A stretch of DNA of 41,234 nt from a virus. The DNA lies in IMG/VR virus record IMGVR_UViG_3300028577_000022, positions 1 through 41,234 of that record; one strand, 5' to 3'. This document shows, one piece after another, positions 1 to 6,049 of the stretch; the stretch's first letter is position 1; each line of letters begins with the position of its first letter. A program made the position numbers and the translations under genes. The notes under the pieces were generated by a model. That model was given only the letters and a program-made list of their open reading frames with translations. It did no database searches and was not told the origin of the DNA.

Positions 1-139
1 GATGACGGCGACTGCCTGACGTAGGCGCCACTCGGCTTCATTGACGGCGATCATTTCGATGCCGGCAGCGTTCTCGCGGCGCTCACGCTGCGCGTCGAGC
101 CACTGCCCGTCGCGAGTCTCGGGGGCGTCAAGGATGCCG
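1..139. repeat. Terminal direct repeat, left copy
   Basis: The first 139 bases match 41096-41234, with one difference: T at 13, G at 41108. The match is exact from 14 to 139. It lies inside a minus-strand coding region that continues across the join, so it shows a circular, permuted or terminally redundant genome. Its short length fits an assembly overlap at least as well as a true packaged repeat. Confidence 0.95.
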
Positions 140-150
140 TAGGCGGTCAT
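1..150 (-). CDS. Small phage protein, N-terminal part (gene crosses the genome junction)
   Basis: An ATG at 150-148 opens a minus-strand frame that reaches base 1 without a stop (MTAYGILDAPETRDGQWLDA at the N-terminus). If the ends are joined, it continues from the right end to the TAA at 40975-40973, giving a 90-residue protein. The start overlaps the TGA of the alanine-rich gene upstream (147-149), so the two are translationally coupled. The middle (around AVNEAEWRLRQAVAVIAGL) looks helical. I do not recognise a function. The one base that differs between the two terminal copies gives GCA here and GCC at the other end, both alanine. Confidence 0.75.
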   Translation of the reverse strand, partial: MTAYGILDAPETRDGQWLDAQRERRENAAGIEMIAVNEAEWRLRQAVAVI

Positions 151-821
151 GGCCGCTGCTCCGTGAGGATGCGAAACGCCATGATCTTCTTTTCCGGCGC
201 GACCACGGGACGACCGCTCGGGCCGATTTCGAGAACGCCAGCTAGCGCCGAGATCATGGCGGTAAAGATTTTTTCTTTGGCGTCGGCGGCGGCGATGGCC
301 CTGGCGGCGGCGCTGGCGGCGGCGTAGGCGGCGGCGTAGGCGGCGGCGGCGCTGGCGGCGTAGGCGGCGGCGTCGGCGGCGGCGTCGGCGGCGGCGCTGG
401 CGGCGGCGTAGGCGGCGGCCTTTCTCGCCTCAATCGCCAACAAATGAGCCTCGACAAGCGTTCCCTTGAACGCCCTCAGTTTCTCAGCCCATACCGGCAG
501 TTTCGCCGCATCCAAAGCGATTGGCGCAAAGACGCGGATCGCCTGCCATGCCAGATATTCGGCGCGCTGCTGCTCATGTTCTTTCGAACGCGTGCCCACG
601 AGACGCGGGATGAACGGCACGAGCTTCTGGCGCCAAGCATCCGGCAGACTGTCGTTGATGCGCCGAGCGAAGGCACCAATCACCGGGCACGCACATTGAG
701 GCGCGTCCGAGTGTTTCTCGCCCTCCATCCATGCCACCGCCTCCATAAGGCAGAGGCCTTGCTCGGCTTTCTTGTGGGCGCCGGCCTTTAGATTGAAGAT
801 TGTCAGGTCGTTGAGGTTCAT
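147..821 (-). CDS. Alanine-repeat phage protein
   Basis: A 224-residue protein of unknown function. Residues 1-130 form a conserved-looking domain (CLMEAVAWMEGEKHSDAPQC, then a Cys and Pro-rich stretch and an LVGTRS segment) that I recall from uncharacterised phage proteins. Residues about 134-180 are an array of AAAYAAAS/AAADAAA units encoded by repeated GGCGGC triplets, probably a long helix. A 40-residue tail follows. The start is supported by GGAG nine bases upstream. It is in the long minus operon just before the junction gene. A second alanine-repeat gene (40359-40973) lies on the other side of the junction. Array length may vary between isolates. Confidence 0.8.
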   Translation of the reverse strand: MNLNDLTIFNLKAGAHKKAEQGLCLMEAVAWMEGEKHSDAPQCACPVIGAFARRINDSLPDAWRQKLVPFIPRLVGTRSKEHEQQRAEYLAWQAIRVFAPIALDAAKLPVWAEKLRAFKGTLVEAHLLAIEARKAAAYAAASAAADAAADAAAYAASAAAAYAAAYAAASAAARAIAAADAKEKIFTAMISALAGVLEIGPSGRPVVAPEKKIMAFRILTEQRP

Positions 822-825
822 GTCG

Positions 826-1197
826 TTACTCCGCGAGTTTGGAGAGGATGGAACGGGCTTGTTTTAATGTTTCGGCAAATGCCTCGGATTTGTAGGCATC
901 GTCACGCTCAAATCCATCGTAGATGCCGACCTCCGCATCAAATGCGAGAATGTTCGCGAGCGCCGCCACCAGCTCGTCATGGGCGTTGACGGCCTTGATG
1001 ATGAAGGCGGCGTTAGCGCGCTCCCTATCGCTGACGTGATCAATATCTCTTGAGAAGCGATCCAGACTGATCGATGCCACGTCGTGTCTCATCCCGCGTA
1101 CGCTGTCGCCGGGCATGATTACAAAAAATACAAATCGGCCCTGCTCATCTTTGCCTAAGGTCAATTCCCAAGGCGTCCTCGCGTGCTCTGCGGTCAT
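826..1197 (-). CDS. Conserved hypothetical phage protein
   Basis: 123 residues from the ATG at 1197. An upstream in-frame start at 1269 would run into the preceding gene, so I prefer 1197. The N-terminal half has a beta-rich segment (RFVFFVIMPGDSV). The C-terminal half contains FIIKAVNAHDELVAAL, followed by a helical LKQARSILSKL end, a pattern common in small uncharacterised phage proteins. No catalytic motif is seen. It ends four bases before the alanine-repeat gene begins and is part of the same leftward operon. Confidence 0.75.
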   Translation of the reverse strand: MTAEHARTPWELTLGKDEQGRFVFFVIMPGDSVRGMRHDVASISLDRFSRDIDHVSDRERANAAFIIKAVNAHDELVAALANILAFDAEVGIYDGFERDDAYKSEAFAETLKQARSILSKLAE

Positions 1198-1225
1198 CGC
1201 GCACTCCCTGTTCGCGCTGGGCGGG

Positions 1226-1477
1226 TTAGGCGGCGGCTTTGAATTGCAGCCGAATGTGAGCCGGAGCACGCGACATCACATCCGCGTAGACCTTGGCGCG
1301 TTCGGTTTTCAGCGCCGGGCTTTTCGCGTGAGTGAGCAGCGCCCCCAACCGGTTGAGCTTCGACACCCACGCCCGATCTTCATTGCGATAGATTGCGTAG
1401 GACCGCCGCGCGCCGCGATTGTTCTTGCGCTTCGTGCTCCGCGCTTGGTTGGCTTTGCTGTTGCCGCCGACTGCCAT
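1226..1477 (-). CDS. Small basic protein, first gene of the leftward operon
   Basis: 83 residues from the ATG at 1477, preceded by a strong GGAGG on the minus strand. The N-terminus is Lys/Arg/Asn-rich (NSKANQARSTKRKNNRGARR), so the protein is strongly basic and may bind nucleic acid; that is inference. The rest is helical with no motif I recognise. It is the first gene downstream of the putative minus-strand promoter at about 1540, so it should be expressed early. Confidence 0.65.
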   Translation of the reverse strand: MAVGGNSKANQARSTKRKNNRGARRSYAIYRNEDRAWVSKLNRLGALLTHAKSPALKTERAKVYADVMSRAPAHIRLQFKAAA

Positions 1478-1516
1478 CGTCGTCCTCCGTGCCCTTGGTG
1501 CTGGGCTGATGGCCGC

Positions 1517-1544
1517 ACTATGCACGCGCCGCCAAACCTGTCAA
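1517..1544 (-). promoter_or_regulatory. Putative leftward sigma70-type promoter
   Basis: On the minus strand, TTGACA (1544-1539) is followed by a 16-base spacer and CATAGT (1522-1517, 4 of 6 matches to TATAAT). It sits 40 bases upstream of the first leftward gene. It is back to back with a rightward TTGACA at 1559, the two boxes forming an inverted pair separated by 14 bases. Prediction only. Confidence 0.45.
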
Positions 1545-1558
1545 TACACTATTTGCGC

Positions 1559-1586
1559 TTGACACATATTTTCTTTCATGCACAAT
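1559..1586 (+). promoter_or_regulatory. Putative rightward sigma70-type promoter
   Basis: TTGACA (1559-1564), a 16-base spacer and CACAAT (1581-1586, 4 of 6 matches). If this is right, transcription would begin near 1592-1594, about at the second in-frame ATG (1593) of the first rightward gene, which would make that message leaderless. Prediction only. Confidence 0.4.
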
Positions 1587-1742
1587 CACCGCATGACACC
1601 TCAGCAACGCTGGATCAAGAATCATCCTGAAGAATATCGCGCGATGCGGGCGCGTTGGCGGGACAAGAACCGCGACCGGCTGCGTCGATATAATAAGCTC
1701 TATCAACGCAAGCGCCGGGCCAAAATGCGGAACGGCAAATGA
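1578..1742 (+). CDS. Very small highly basic protein
   Basis: 54 residues from the ATG at 1578, or 49 from the ATG at 1593, which better fits the putative promoter. The body (PQQRWIKNHPEEYRAMRARW, then many Arg/Lys) resembles the short basic N-H-P-E-E-Y-R phage proteins often found beside HNH or resolvase genes. It probably contacts DNA or RNA, but no catalytic motif is visible. Its stop overlaps the RusA start (ATGA-type overlap), so it leads the rightward operon. Confidence 0.6.
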   Translation: MHNHRMTPQQRWIKNHPEEYRAMRARWRDKNRDRLRRYNKLYQRKRRAKMRNGK

Positions 1743-2080
1743 GCCTCATCTTCACCATCCCCATGCCGCCGAGCGTCAATTCCATCTGGCGCCAGGGCAA
1801 GCGCAAGGTCTACCGCAATCCACAATACAAAGCGTGGATGCACAGCGCGGCATGGACAATCCGTTTTTACTCGTGTCTACACGATCCCCTATCTGGCGAC
1901 ACCTTCATCGAGATGAAATTCGGTCCTCGCAATAAAAAGGCCGATCTCGACAATCTTTTGAAGGCGACGATTGACGCGCTCGTGCAGGGCGGTGCGATTA
2001 AAGATGACCGATACGTCAAGAAGCTGACGGCAGAATGGGCCGATGTCCAAGGCTGCCACATCAGGGTGAGCGCGATATGA
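1739..2080 (+). CDS. rusA: RusA-family Holliday junction resolvase
   Basis: 113 residues, close to the usual 110-125 of the family. RusA cuts four-way DNA junctions and lets phages resolve recombination or replication intermediates before packaging. Seen in the sequence: the N-terminal PMPPSVNSIWR segment and the key acidic block KKADLDNLLKATIDAL, followed by GGAIKDDRYV, which together supply the Asp metal ligands. It works naturally with the annealing protein encoded at 38272-39264. It overlaps neighbours by four bases on both sides. Confidence 0.88.
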   Translation: MSLIFTIPMPPSVNSIWRQGKRKVYRNPQYKAWMHSAAWTIRFYSCLHDPLSGDTFIEMKFGPRNKKADLDNLLKATIDALVQGGAIKDDRYVKKLTAEWADVQGCHIRVSAI

Positions 2081-2370
2081 CCGACGATCTTTTATCCTGG
2101 CGCCCTCCGGTCCCTCCGATCTACGATGGCGCTACATACAGTCAGCAGCGCGACGGCAAGCGCCTGAACGCGCAGTGCCAGAAAGTCTTTGACGTGATGA
2201 AAGACGGCCAATGGCGCACACTCAGGGAGATATCGGATATGACGGGCGCGCCGGAGGCATCGGTGTCGGCTAGGCTCCGCGATTTTCGGAAGGTTGCGTT
2301 TCTCAGCGCCAAAGTCGAGCGCGAGTTCGTGCGGCAAGGGCTGCATCGGTATCGGCTGGTGGTGCCGTGA
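2077..2370 (+). CDS. Winged-helix-like phage protein
   Basis: 97 residues from the ATG at 2077, which overlaps the RusA stop; an upstream in-frame ATG at 2035 lies inside rusA and is not needed. Residues about 32-78 (FDVMKDGQWRTLREISDMTG, then EASVSARLRDFRK) fit a winged helix-turn-helix that senses or binds DNA. HRYRLV at the end forms the likely last strand. The family is common beside phage replication and resolvase genes. It may be a local transcription regulator; its role is not proven. Confidence 0.75.
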   Translation: MTDDLLSWRPPVPPIYDGATYSQQRDGKRLNAQCQKVFDVMKDGQWRTLREISDMTGAPEASVSARLRDFRKVAFLSAKVEREFVRQGLHRYRLVVP

Positions 2371-2570
2371 AAGACGTTGACCTCATCAACGCAATTCTTC
2401 TCTGGCGCACTCGGCACATGAACACCGCCCAGATCGCCCGAGAGCTGCGCGTCGATGAGAGCGAAATATGGGCGAAGCTCGATTGCTTCCACCCGAATGA
2501 AAACCTCGGCGCCCACTTCGCGGAGGCCAGCCGCGTGATGAAGGATATATCGTGCGCGAAGAAATCATAG
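2367..2570 (+). CDS. Small helix-turn-helix protein
   Basis: 67 residues with a GTG start at 2367 overlapping the previous stop. Residues 16-37 (RHMNTAQIARELRVDESEIW) have the spacing of a helix-turn-helix that recognises DNA, as in Sigma70 region 4-like or Cro-like folds. There is no other domain. The last 19 bases overlap the methyltransferase gene, giving tight coupling. Confidence 0.65.
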   Translation: MKDVDLINAILLWRTRHMNTAQIARELRVDESEIWAKLDCFHPNENLGAHFAEASRVMKDISCAKKS

Positions 2571-3274
2571 GCGAGTGCAGGCTGATCCTGGGCGACTGTC
2601 GCGAGATTTTGCCGACGCTGGGTAAGGTTGATTGTGTGGTTACGGACCCACCGTATGGCGTAAATTATACAGGAAGCGCAACTCGCCATTCCAATATATC
2701 TGGCAATGGATATATCTCCTTTGAAGATTCGCCTGAGAATATTGAGCGCATCTGCGTTCCCATTATAAAAACGGTCATTAAAATGGCAAAGCGCGTATGC
2801 CTAACGCCGGGCATTCCGAATGCCCGGCGTTATCCAACCCCCGATGGCGAAGGCGTTATTTGGTATCCGAGCGGCGCTAACAGGGGGCCGTGGGGGTTCG
2901 TTACCCATCAGCCTATATATTACTACGGCAAATGTCCTTTTCTCGCCAGTGGGCGCGGCTCTATGCCTACAGGGTTTCAAACGACTGAGCCCGCCGAGGA
3001 AAATGGCCATCCATGTCCCAAACCAATTCGTCAAATGAGTTGGCTGGTTAAGCGCGCCAGTCTTGAGTGCGAGACCGTTTTAGACCCTTTCATGGGCAGC
3101 GGCACCACGGGCGTTGCCTGCGTCAAGCTCGGACGCAAGTTCATCGGCATCGAGATCGAGCCCAAATATTTCGACATTGCGTGCAAGCGGATTGAGGCGG
3201 CTGTCAAAGAACCGCGTCTGCCGCTGCCCGAGCCGAAGATGAAACAGCAATCGCTACTGGACGACACGCGATGA
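2552..3274 (+). CDS. DNA (adenine-N6 or cytosine-N4) methyltransferase
   Basis: 240 residues. DNA methyltransferases of this family move a methyl group from SAM to a base, here probably to shield phage DNA from host restriction or to regulate it. The catalytic DPPY is at residues 32-35, and the SAM-binding FMGSGTTG at 180-187 is followed by GRKFIGIEIEPKYF. Catalytic motif before SAM motif is the beta-class order. The GTG start at 2552 has AAGGA upstream. No restriction partner is seen. The 5' third is AT-richer than its surroundings, hinting at separate acquisition. A 31-nt palindrome lies inside the gene (2802-2832). Confidence 0.9.
   Translation: MREEIIGECRLILGDCREILPTLGKVDCVVTDPPYGVNYTGSATRHSNISGNGYISFEDSPENIERICVPIIKTVIKMAKRVCLTPGIPNARRYPTPDGEGVIWYPSGANRGPWGFVTHQPIYYYGKCPFLASGRGSMPTGFQTTEPAEENGHPCPKPIRQMSWLVKRASLECETVLDPFMGSGTTGVACVKLGRKFIGIEIEPKYFDIACKRIEAAVKEPRLPLPEPKMKQQSLLDDTR
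2802..2832. repeat. 31-nt almost uninterrupted palindrome inside the methyltransferase gene
   Basis: The left arm TAACGCCGGGCATTC (2802-2816), one central C, and the right arm GAATGCCCGGCGTTA (2818-2832) are exact reverse complements over 15 bp. The element encodes residues 84-94 (LTPGIPNARRY) without breaking the frame. It could form a very stable hairpin in mRNA or single-stranded DNA, or bind a dimeric protein. Confidence 0.95.
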
Positions 3275-3468
3275 CATGCTTCGTTGGCCGCCCGAAGCTA
3301 GCCCTGGCCCTGTCTAAACCGCATCGCCAAGCCATTTTAAGGGCTTACCGTGAGCATTCCGCCGGGGAGGTGGTGCTGATGTTCAATCTGCGGGGCAAAA
3401 GCACGGTCTACGACCTCGCCTACCGATCCGGGATGCACAAGATGAAACAGGGTCCGAGGCCGAAATGA
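3271..3468 (+). CDS. Small helix-turn-helix-like protein
   Basis: 65 residues. The segment KPHRQAILRAYREHSAGEVV, followed by GKSTVYDLAYRSG, looks like a helix-turn-helix with a recognition helix near residues 43-55. I do not recognise the family with confidence. It overlaps both neighbours by four bases, typical of this rightward operon. It may regulate its own operon; that is inference from size and fold. Confidence 0.6.
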   Translation: MTCFVGRPKLALALSKPHRQAILRAYREHSAGEVVLMFNLRGKSTVYDLAYRSGMHKMKQGPRPK

Positions 3469-3623
3469 AAGCCGAGATCACGATCAAGAAAGCCCTGCAC
3501 CGCAGCTCGCCAGAGGATCGGTTCAAGCGCCTGATGGCAGACCAGCGGTATCCTGATACCATTCTGAAGCCGACGCTCCAGGTTTATCGCGAGAGCGTGC
3601 CAGTGGAGTTTAGGGAGATATGA
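3465..3623 (+). CDS. Small hypothetical protein
   Basis: 52 residues, start overlapping the previous stop and end overlapping the next start. The sequence is charged (MKAEITIKKALHRSSPEDRF at the start) and includes LMADQRYPDTILKPTLQVYR. No known motif. The perfect overlap pattern on both sides is the main reason to accept it as a gene. Confidence 0.55.
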   Translation: MKAEITIKKALHRSSPEDRFKRLMADQRYPDTILKPTLQVYRESVPVEFREI

Positions 3624-3775
3624 CCGACCAAATACTCCGCGAATACGATCTGTTCGGCCTCCGCGTGGCAGAGGCTTGGGGCATCACGCGCCGAGAGCTT
3701 TGGGAGATGTGGAAGGCGCGGGAGAAGCGGCGCTTGGATGGCAACAGGAACGAAACGGGCCTTGACCTAAGTTAG
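3620..3775 (+). CDS. Small hypothetical protein, possible DNA-binding helix
   Basis: 51 residues, start overlapping the previous stop. The centre (FGLRVAEAWGITRRELWEMW) resembles a helix-turn-helix in which ITRRELWEMWKAREKRR would be the recognition part; the C-terminus is polar. It closes the first block of the rightward operon. Its TAG sits directly against the first hairpin of the structured region. Confidence 0.55.
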   Translation: MTDQILREYDLFGLRVAEAWGITRRELWEMWKAREKRRLDGNRNETGLDLS

Positions 3776-4075
3776 TTTTTGGTGTTTACAAAAACGAATG
3801 GCCCGGGGAGTTAGACACTCACCCGGGCCGGGATTTCGATGGACCTGGCAGAACATCGAAACCCGAAGTCCCAAACGTATAACCAACATAATAGTTCCTG
3901 CCAAGCCTCGCGAGGGCGTTGACGACTTAGCTGGCTCGCGGGCTCAGATGTCGGGAACCAGGACCGCCGCCCGACAGCCTCGGATCGTAAGGTGCGAGAG
4001 GCAGCACGGGGTGGGGTTGTGCGATGGCCCCTGATCAGTTGGCACCGACTTGCGGATGATCGTCACCAATCCGCA
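3775..4075 (+). other. Hairpin-rich non-coding stretch (possible structured RNA)
   Basis: No convincing gene lies between 3776 and about 4055. The stretch holds consecutive inverted repeats: 3775-3781 with 3789-3795 (GTTTTTG/CAAAAAC); 3800-3811 with 3817-3829 (12-bp GC-rich stem, 5-nt loop TAGAC, one bulged A); 3830-3841 with 3854-3864 (11-bp stem, one bulged A), directly abutting the previous helix; palindrome 3906-3915; 3949-3955 with 3970-3976 (TGTCGGG/CCCGACA); and 4051-4057 with 4069-4075. This density suggests a structured RNA, a riboregulator or a transcription pause/termination zone. No U-tract follows the strongest stem. Confidence 0.5.
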
Positions 4076-4175
4076 GGGCCTGATGCGCGGCCTCGTCCGA
4101 AAGGGTCACGCAGGCATAGACCTGACGCGATGTAAAAATCGCGGTAAGTCGATCTATGCCTTCGCAACAGCCTGA
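4056..4175 (+). CDS. Possible small basic protein
   Basis: A 39-residue frame starts at ATG 4056 and ends 11 bases before the next gene. Codons and composition (MIVTNPQGLMRGLVRKGHAG, then a basic end) look protein-like, and it lies in line with the operon. It has no clear ribosome-binding site and its 5' end overlaps the last hairpin of the structured region, so it may not be translated. Confidence 0.35.
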   Translation: MIVTNPQGLMRGLVRKGHAGIDLTRCKNRGKSIYAFATA

Positions 4176-4186
4176 ACCGAAGGGTC

Positions 4187-4537
4187 ATGAGTGTAGTAAG
4201 AAAGATCAGTAAGGAAGACTGGCGGAGACTGACGAAAATCTGTGGGATGTTCGGCAGCAGTTTTGATGGTGAAAGGGCGTCGGCGGCAAAATTGGCCACG
4301 GACATCATCAAATCCTACGGCCTTACTTGGGAGCAGGTGTTCGCGTCATTTTTGGGACCACAGCCGATTGACGACATTGACCACGTCGTTGCGGCTGCCG
4401 AGTGCTTGAAGATGCCCGAATGCCATTCGGAATGGGAATTGCAATTTTTGCGGGGGATCATGAAACGGCGCGATCTAAGCGATAAGCAATGGGATGTACT
4501 CGAACGCCTGCTGACGAAAACGCGGGCAATGGCATGA
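4187..4537 (+). CDS. Phage protein with a DUF2786-like segment
   Basis: 116 residues. Residues 14-55 (GMFGSSFDGERASAAKLATD, then SYGLTWEQVF) follow the pattern of the DUF2786-type helical domain found in phage and plasmid proteins. The C-terminal half (ECHSEWELQFLRGIMKRRDL, then KQWDVLERL) is helical and may mediate partner binding. It sits immediately before the replication-organiser-like gene with a four-base overlap, so a role in replication or its control is plausible. No enzyme motif. Confidence 0.65.
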   Translation: MSVVRKISKEDWRRLTKICGMFGSSFDGERASAAKLATDIIKSYGLTWEQVFASFLGPQPIDDIDHVVAAAECLKMPECHSEWELQFLRGIMKRRDLSDKQWDVLERLLTKTRAMA

Positions 4538-4923
4538 GCGACGATTTTGCCGTATTCTGGCTCGCCTATCCCCGCCGGATCGCAAAGGGCGCCGCGCGTA
4601 AAGCCTTCGCCCTCGCCATCCGAAAAACCACCTTGGAAGCAATTCTTTCTGCCATCGAAGCATACAAAAAACACAAGCCGGAGCAGATAGACTTTTGCCA
4701 CCCGGCGACATGGCTGAATGCAGAAAGATGGGACGATGAATGGACGCCGCCCGAAACAGTGAAAGCAGCGCCGGTTGTGAGGCCCGCAAGATCACTCGAC
4801 GAGTTGAAGGCATTTCTCGGCGAGGCTAAACGGACTGTGCCGAGCGAGATTGCGAAAGCAAAATCAGTGGACGATCTGCCAACATTTCTCAAGATGATCC
4901 CGATAAGCTGGAGAGCAGCGTGA
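4534..4923 (+). CDS. Replication organiser / helicase-loader-like protein
   Basis: 129 residues from the ATG at 4534, which overlaps the previous stop. The N-terminal half (FWLAYPRRIAKGAARKAFAL, then CHPATWLNAERWDDEW) matches the C-terminal domain common in phage replication initiation proteins (DnaD/gpO-like organisers that bring the host helicase to the origin). The usual N-terminal DNA-binding domain is absent, so this protein is short; the preceding gene could supply that function. It is the only replication candidate in the genome besides recombination genes, so host polymerase and helicase must be used. Confidence 0.65.
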   Translation: MSDDFAVFWLAYPRRIAKGAARKAFALAIRKTTLEAILSAIEAYKKHKPEQIDFCHPATWLNAERWDDEWTPPETVKAAPVVRPARSLDELKAFLGEAKRTVPSEIAKAKSVDDLPTFLKMIPISWRAA

Positions 4924-5312
4924 GCGACGAGATGAAAGAGATTGGCGGGGCTGCATCCCCCGTCAATGAAGGCCAGCGCTCTCAAGCGGCGCCAATACCG
5001 CTGGCCGATGCTGGCACGCGTAACCCTGGGCGCCCAGGGAATGTCAGCAGCGGGAAGCGAGCCCGTCCTAAGTGGGCTCGTGTAGGGAAGGTCCGAATCC
5101 ATCCCATCCCCGACGACTGTCCGCAGGAACTCGCCGACTACATCGCGACGGTCGTGCGCGGCGCGGTCGCGGACGGCCTGAACAAGCACGCCACCGATTT
5201 GTCTCCGTCCAAGCGGGGCTCACTCGTCGGCTCGATCGGCAAGCGCGCGGTGAATCAGCTTTGCTGCGCCGAGGGTCGCAAGATGCTCGCGATTTATCTA
5301 CCTAAACTGTGA
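4920..5312 (+). CDS. Hypothetical phage protein
   Basis: 130 residues with a GTG start at 4920 overlapping the previous stop. The first 55 residues are low in structure and rich in Pro, Gly and Ala, with a basic patch (GKRARPKWARVGKVRI). Residues 63-130 form a compact part (CPQELADYIATVVRGAVADG, later CCAEGRKMLAIYL). I do not recognise the family. Its start lies in a 22-base ribosome-binding cassette that recurs almost unchanged at 5311-5332. Confidence 0.65.
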   Translation: MSDEMKEIGGAASPVNEGQRSQAAPIPLADAGTRNPGRPGNVSSGKRARPKWARVGKVRIHPIPDDCPQELADYIATVVRGAVADGLNKHATDLSPSKRGSLVGSIGKRAVNQLCCAEGRKMLAIYLPKL

Positions 5313-5328
5313 TAAGCTGGAGGGCGGC

Positions 5329-5385
5329 ATGACCAGAGACCAGGCTTGCGGACCCGACGCAAAATTTTGGGAACCGAAGCCATGA
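5329..5385 (+). CDS. 18-residue coupled leader peptide (candidate)
   Basis: An ATG at 5329, just after a GGAGGGC ribosome-binding site, opens an 18-codon frame (MTRDQACGPDAKFWEPKP) whose TGA overlaps the ATG of the next gene. The strong site and exact stop/start overlap suggest it is translated, either as a leader or mainly to pass ribosomes to the next gene, which has no good site of its own. Confidence 0.4.
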   Translation: MTRDQACGPDAKFWEPKP

Positions 5386-5639
5386 CCGACCTCATCGAGC
5401 TGATGGCGCGGGCGATTGATAGCGCGGAGGGCGAGTTGGATGAATTGCACTATGTCATGGCCAAAGCCGCCGTCGCCGCTCTCCGCGCCGCCGGCTACGC
5501 GATTGTCCCGTGCTACCCGACAGAGGCGATGGTGGAGGCTGGAGAAATTGAATTGGAGAGCGAATCATTTTTTTTAGGGGGCGACGATGCAGCAAAGGCG
5601 TGGCGCGCCATGCTCGCAGCCGGCGAGATCAAGCCATGA
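5382..5639 (+). CDS. Small phage protein with a C-terminal amphipathic segment
   Basis: 85 residues from the ATG at 5382; an upstream in-frame start at 5346 has no ribosome-binding site. Residues 1-35 (DLIELMARAIDSAEGELDEL) and the segment AAVAALRAAGYAIVPCYPTE with AMVEAGE are common in small alphaproteobacterial phage proteins. No function is known. It is the last convincing gene of the rightward operon; a 20-codon frame at 5636-5698 overlaps its stop but has no other support. The next gene is on the opposite strand. Confidence 0.7.
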   Translation: MTDLIELMARAIDSAEGELDELHYVMAKAAVAALRAAGYAIVPCYPTEAMVEAGEIELESESFFLGGDDAAKAWRAMLAAGEIKP

Positions 5640-5714
5640 ATGCCGAAAATCTGCCCGTCCATGCGCGTTGGAGGGATTTTGGTACCAGAGTGGCCTAAAC
5701 CCGAGAAGCACGCA

Positions 5715-5900
5715 TCACGGAGCCTCTGAAGCGGTTTTAAGCAGATACCCGACCACGATGACCACGGCACCCGGTATCTTGCGCTCCCCGGATTCCCACC
5801 GCCGCACGGTACGGCCATGTGTGACCCCCACAGCCCGAGCAAACTCTTCCGCAGACAGGCCGAGGGCCTTGCGGTGAGATTTGAGTTGAGCGGGGGTCAC
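5715..5900 (-). CDS. Cro/CI-type (XRE) helix-turn-helix regulator
   Basis: 61 residues with a GTG start at 5900, coupled to the TGA of the gene upstream. The whole protein is one Xre-family helix-turn-helix: LKSHRKALGLSAEEFARAVG, then GRTVRRWESGERKIPG. SAEEFARAVGVTHGRTVRRW is the two-helix DNA-binding unit. There is no dimerisation or cleavage domain, so it is Cro-like in size. It is last in the 7339-5715 minus operon; the operator-like inverted repeat at 7369-7405 before that operon is a natural target. A truncated copy of its N-terminus lies at 6293-6427. Confidence 0.88.
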   Translation of the reverse strand: MTPAQLKSHRKALGLSAEEFARAVGVTHGRTVRRWESGERKIPGAVVIVVGYLLKTASEAP

Positions 5901-6025
5901 GGCGTTACCGCTGCTGCTGTGATGGCCGCTACAGCCGCCGCCAGTCCAAAAGGGGCCAGAATGATGGGGGCGAAGGCCGACATCACTAGCATTCCGAAGG
6001 CGAGAGCGTAGAATGCAAATCTCAT
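5897..6025 (-). CDS. Small membrane protein
   Basis: 42 residues from the ATG at 6025, preceded by GGGAG in the repeated start cassette. The sequence is almost wholly hydrophobic (FYALAFGMLVMSAFAPIILA, then an Ala/Val-rich end), enough for one or two membrane helices. Its TGA overlaps the GTG of the repressor gene, so repressor translation depends on this frame. Function unknown; it may act on the host envelope. Confidence 0.6.
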   Translation of the reverse strand: MRFAFYALAFGMLVMSAFAPIILAPFGLAAAVAAITAAAVTP

Positions 6026-6049
6026 GGCGCGTCTCCCGTGTTGATGAGC

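Noticed and set aside
254-457. Minus-strand PPPTPPP frame
   Set aside because: A frame-shifted reading of the alanine array in the 147-821 gene; pure repeat artefact without ribosome-binding site.
3762-3790. Promoter-like TTGACC with TTTACA before the hairpin region
   Set aside because: The -10 box matches only three of six positions and overlaps a gene end and hairpin; too weak to list.
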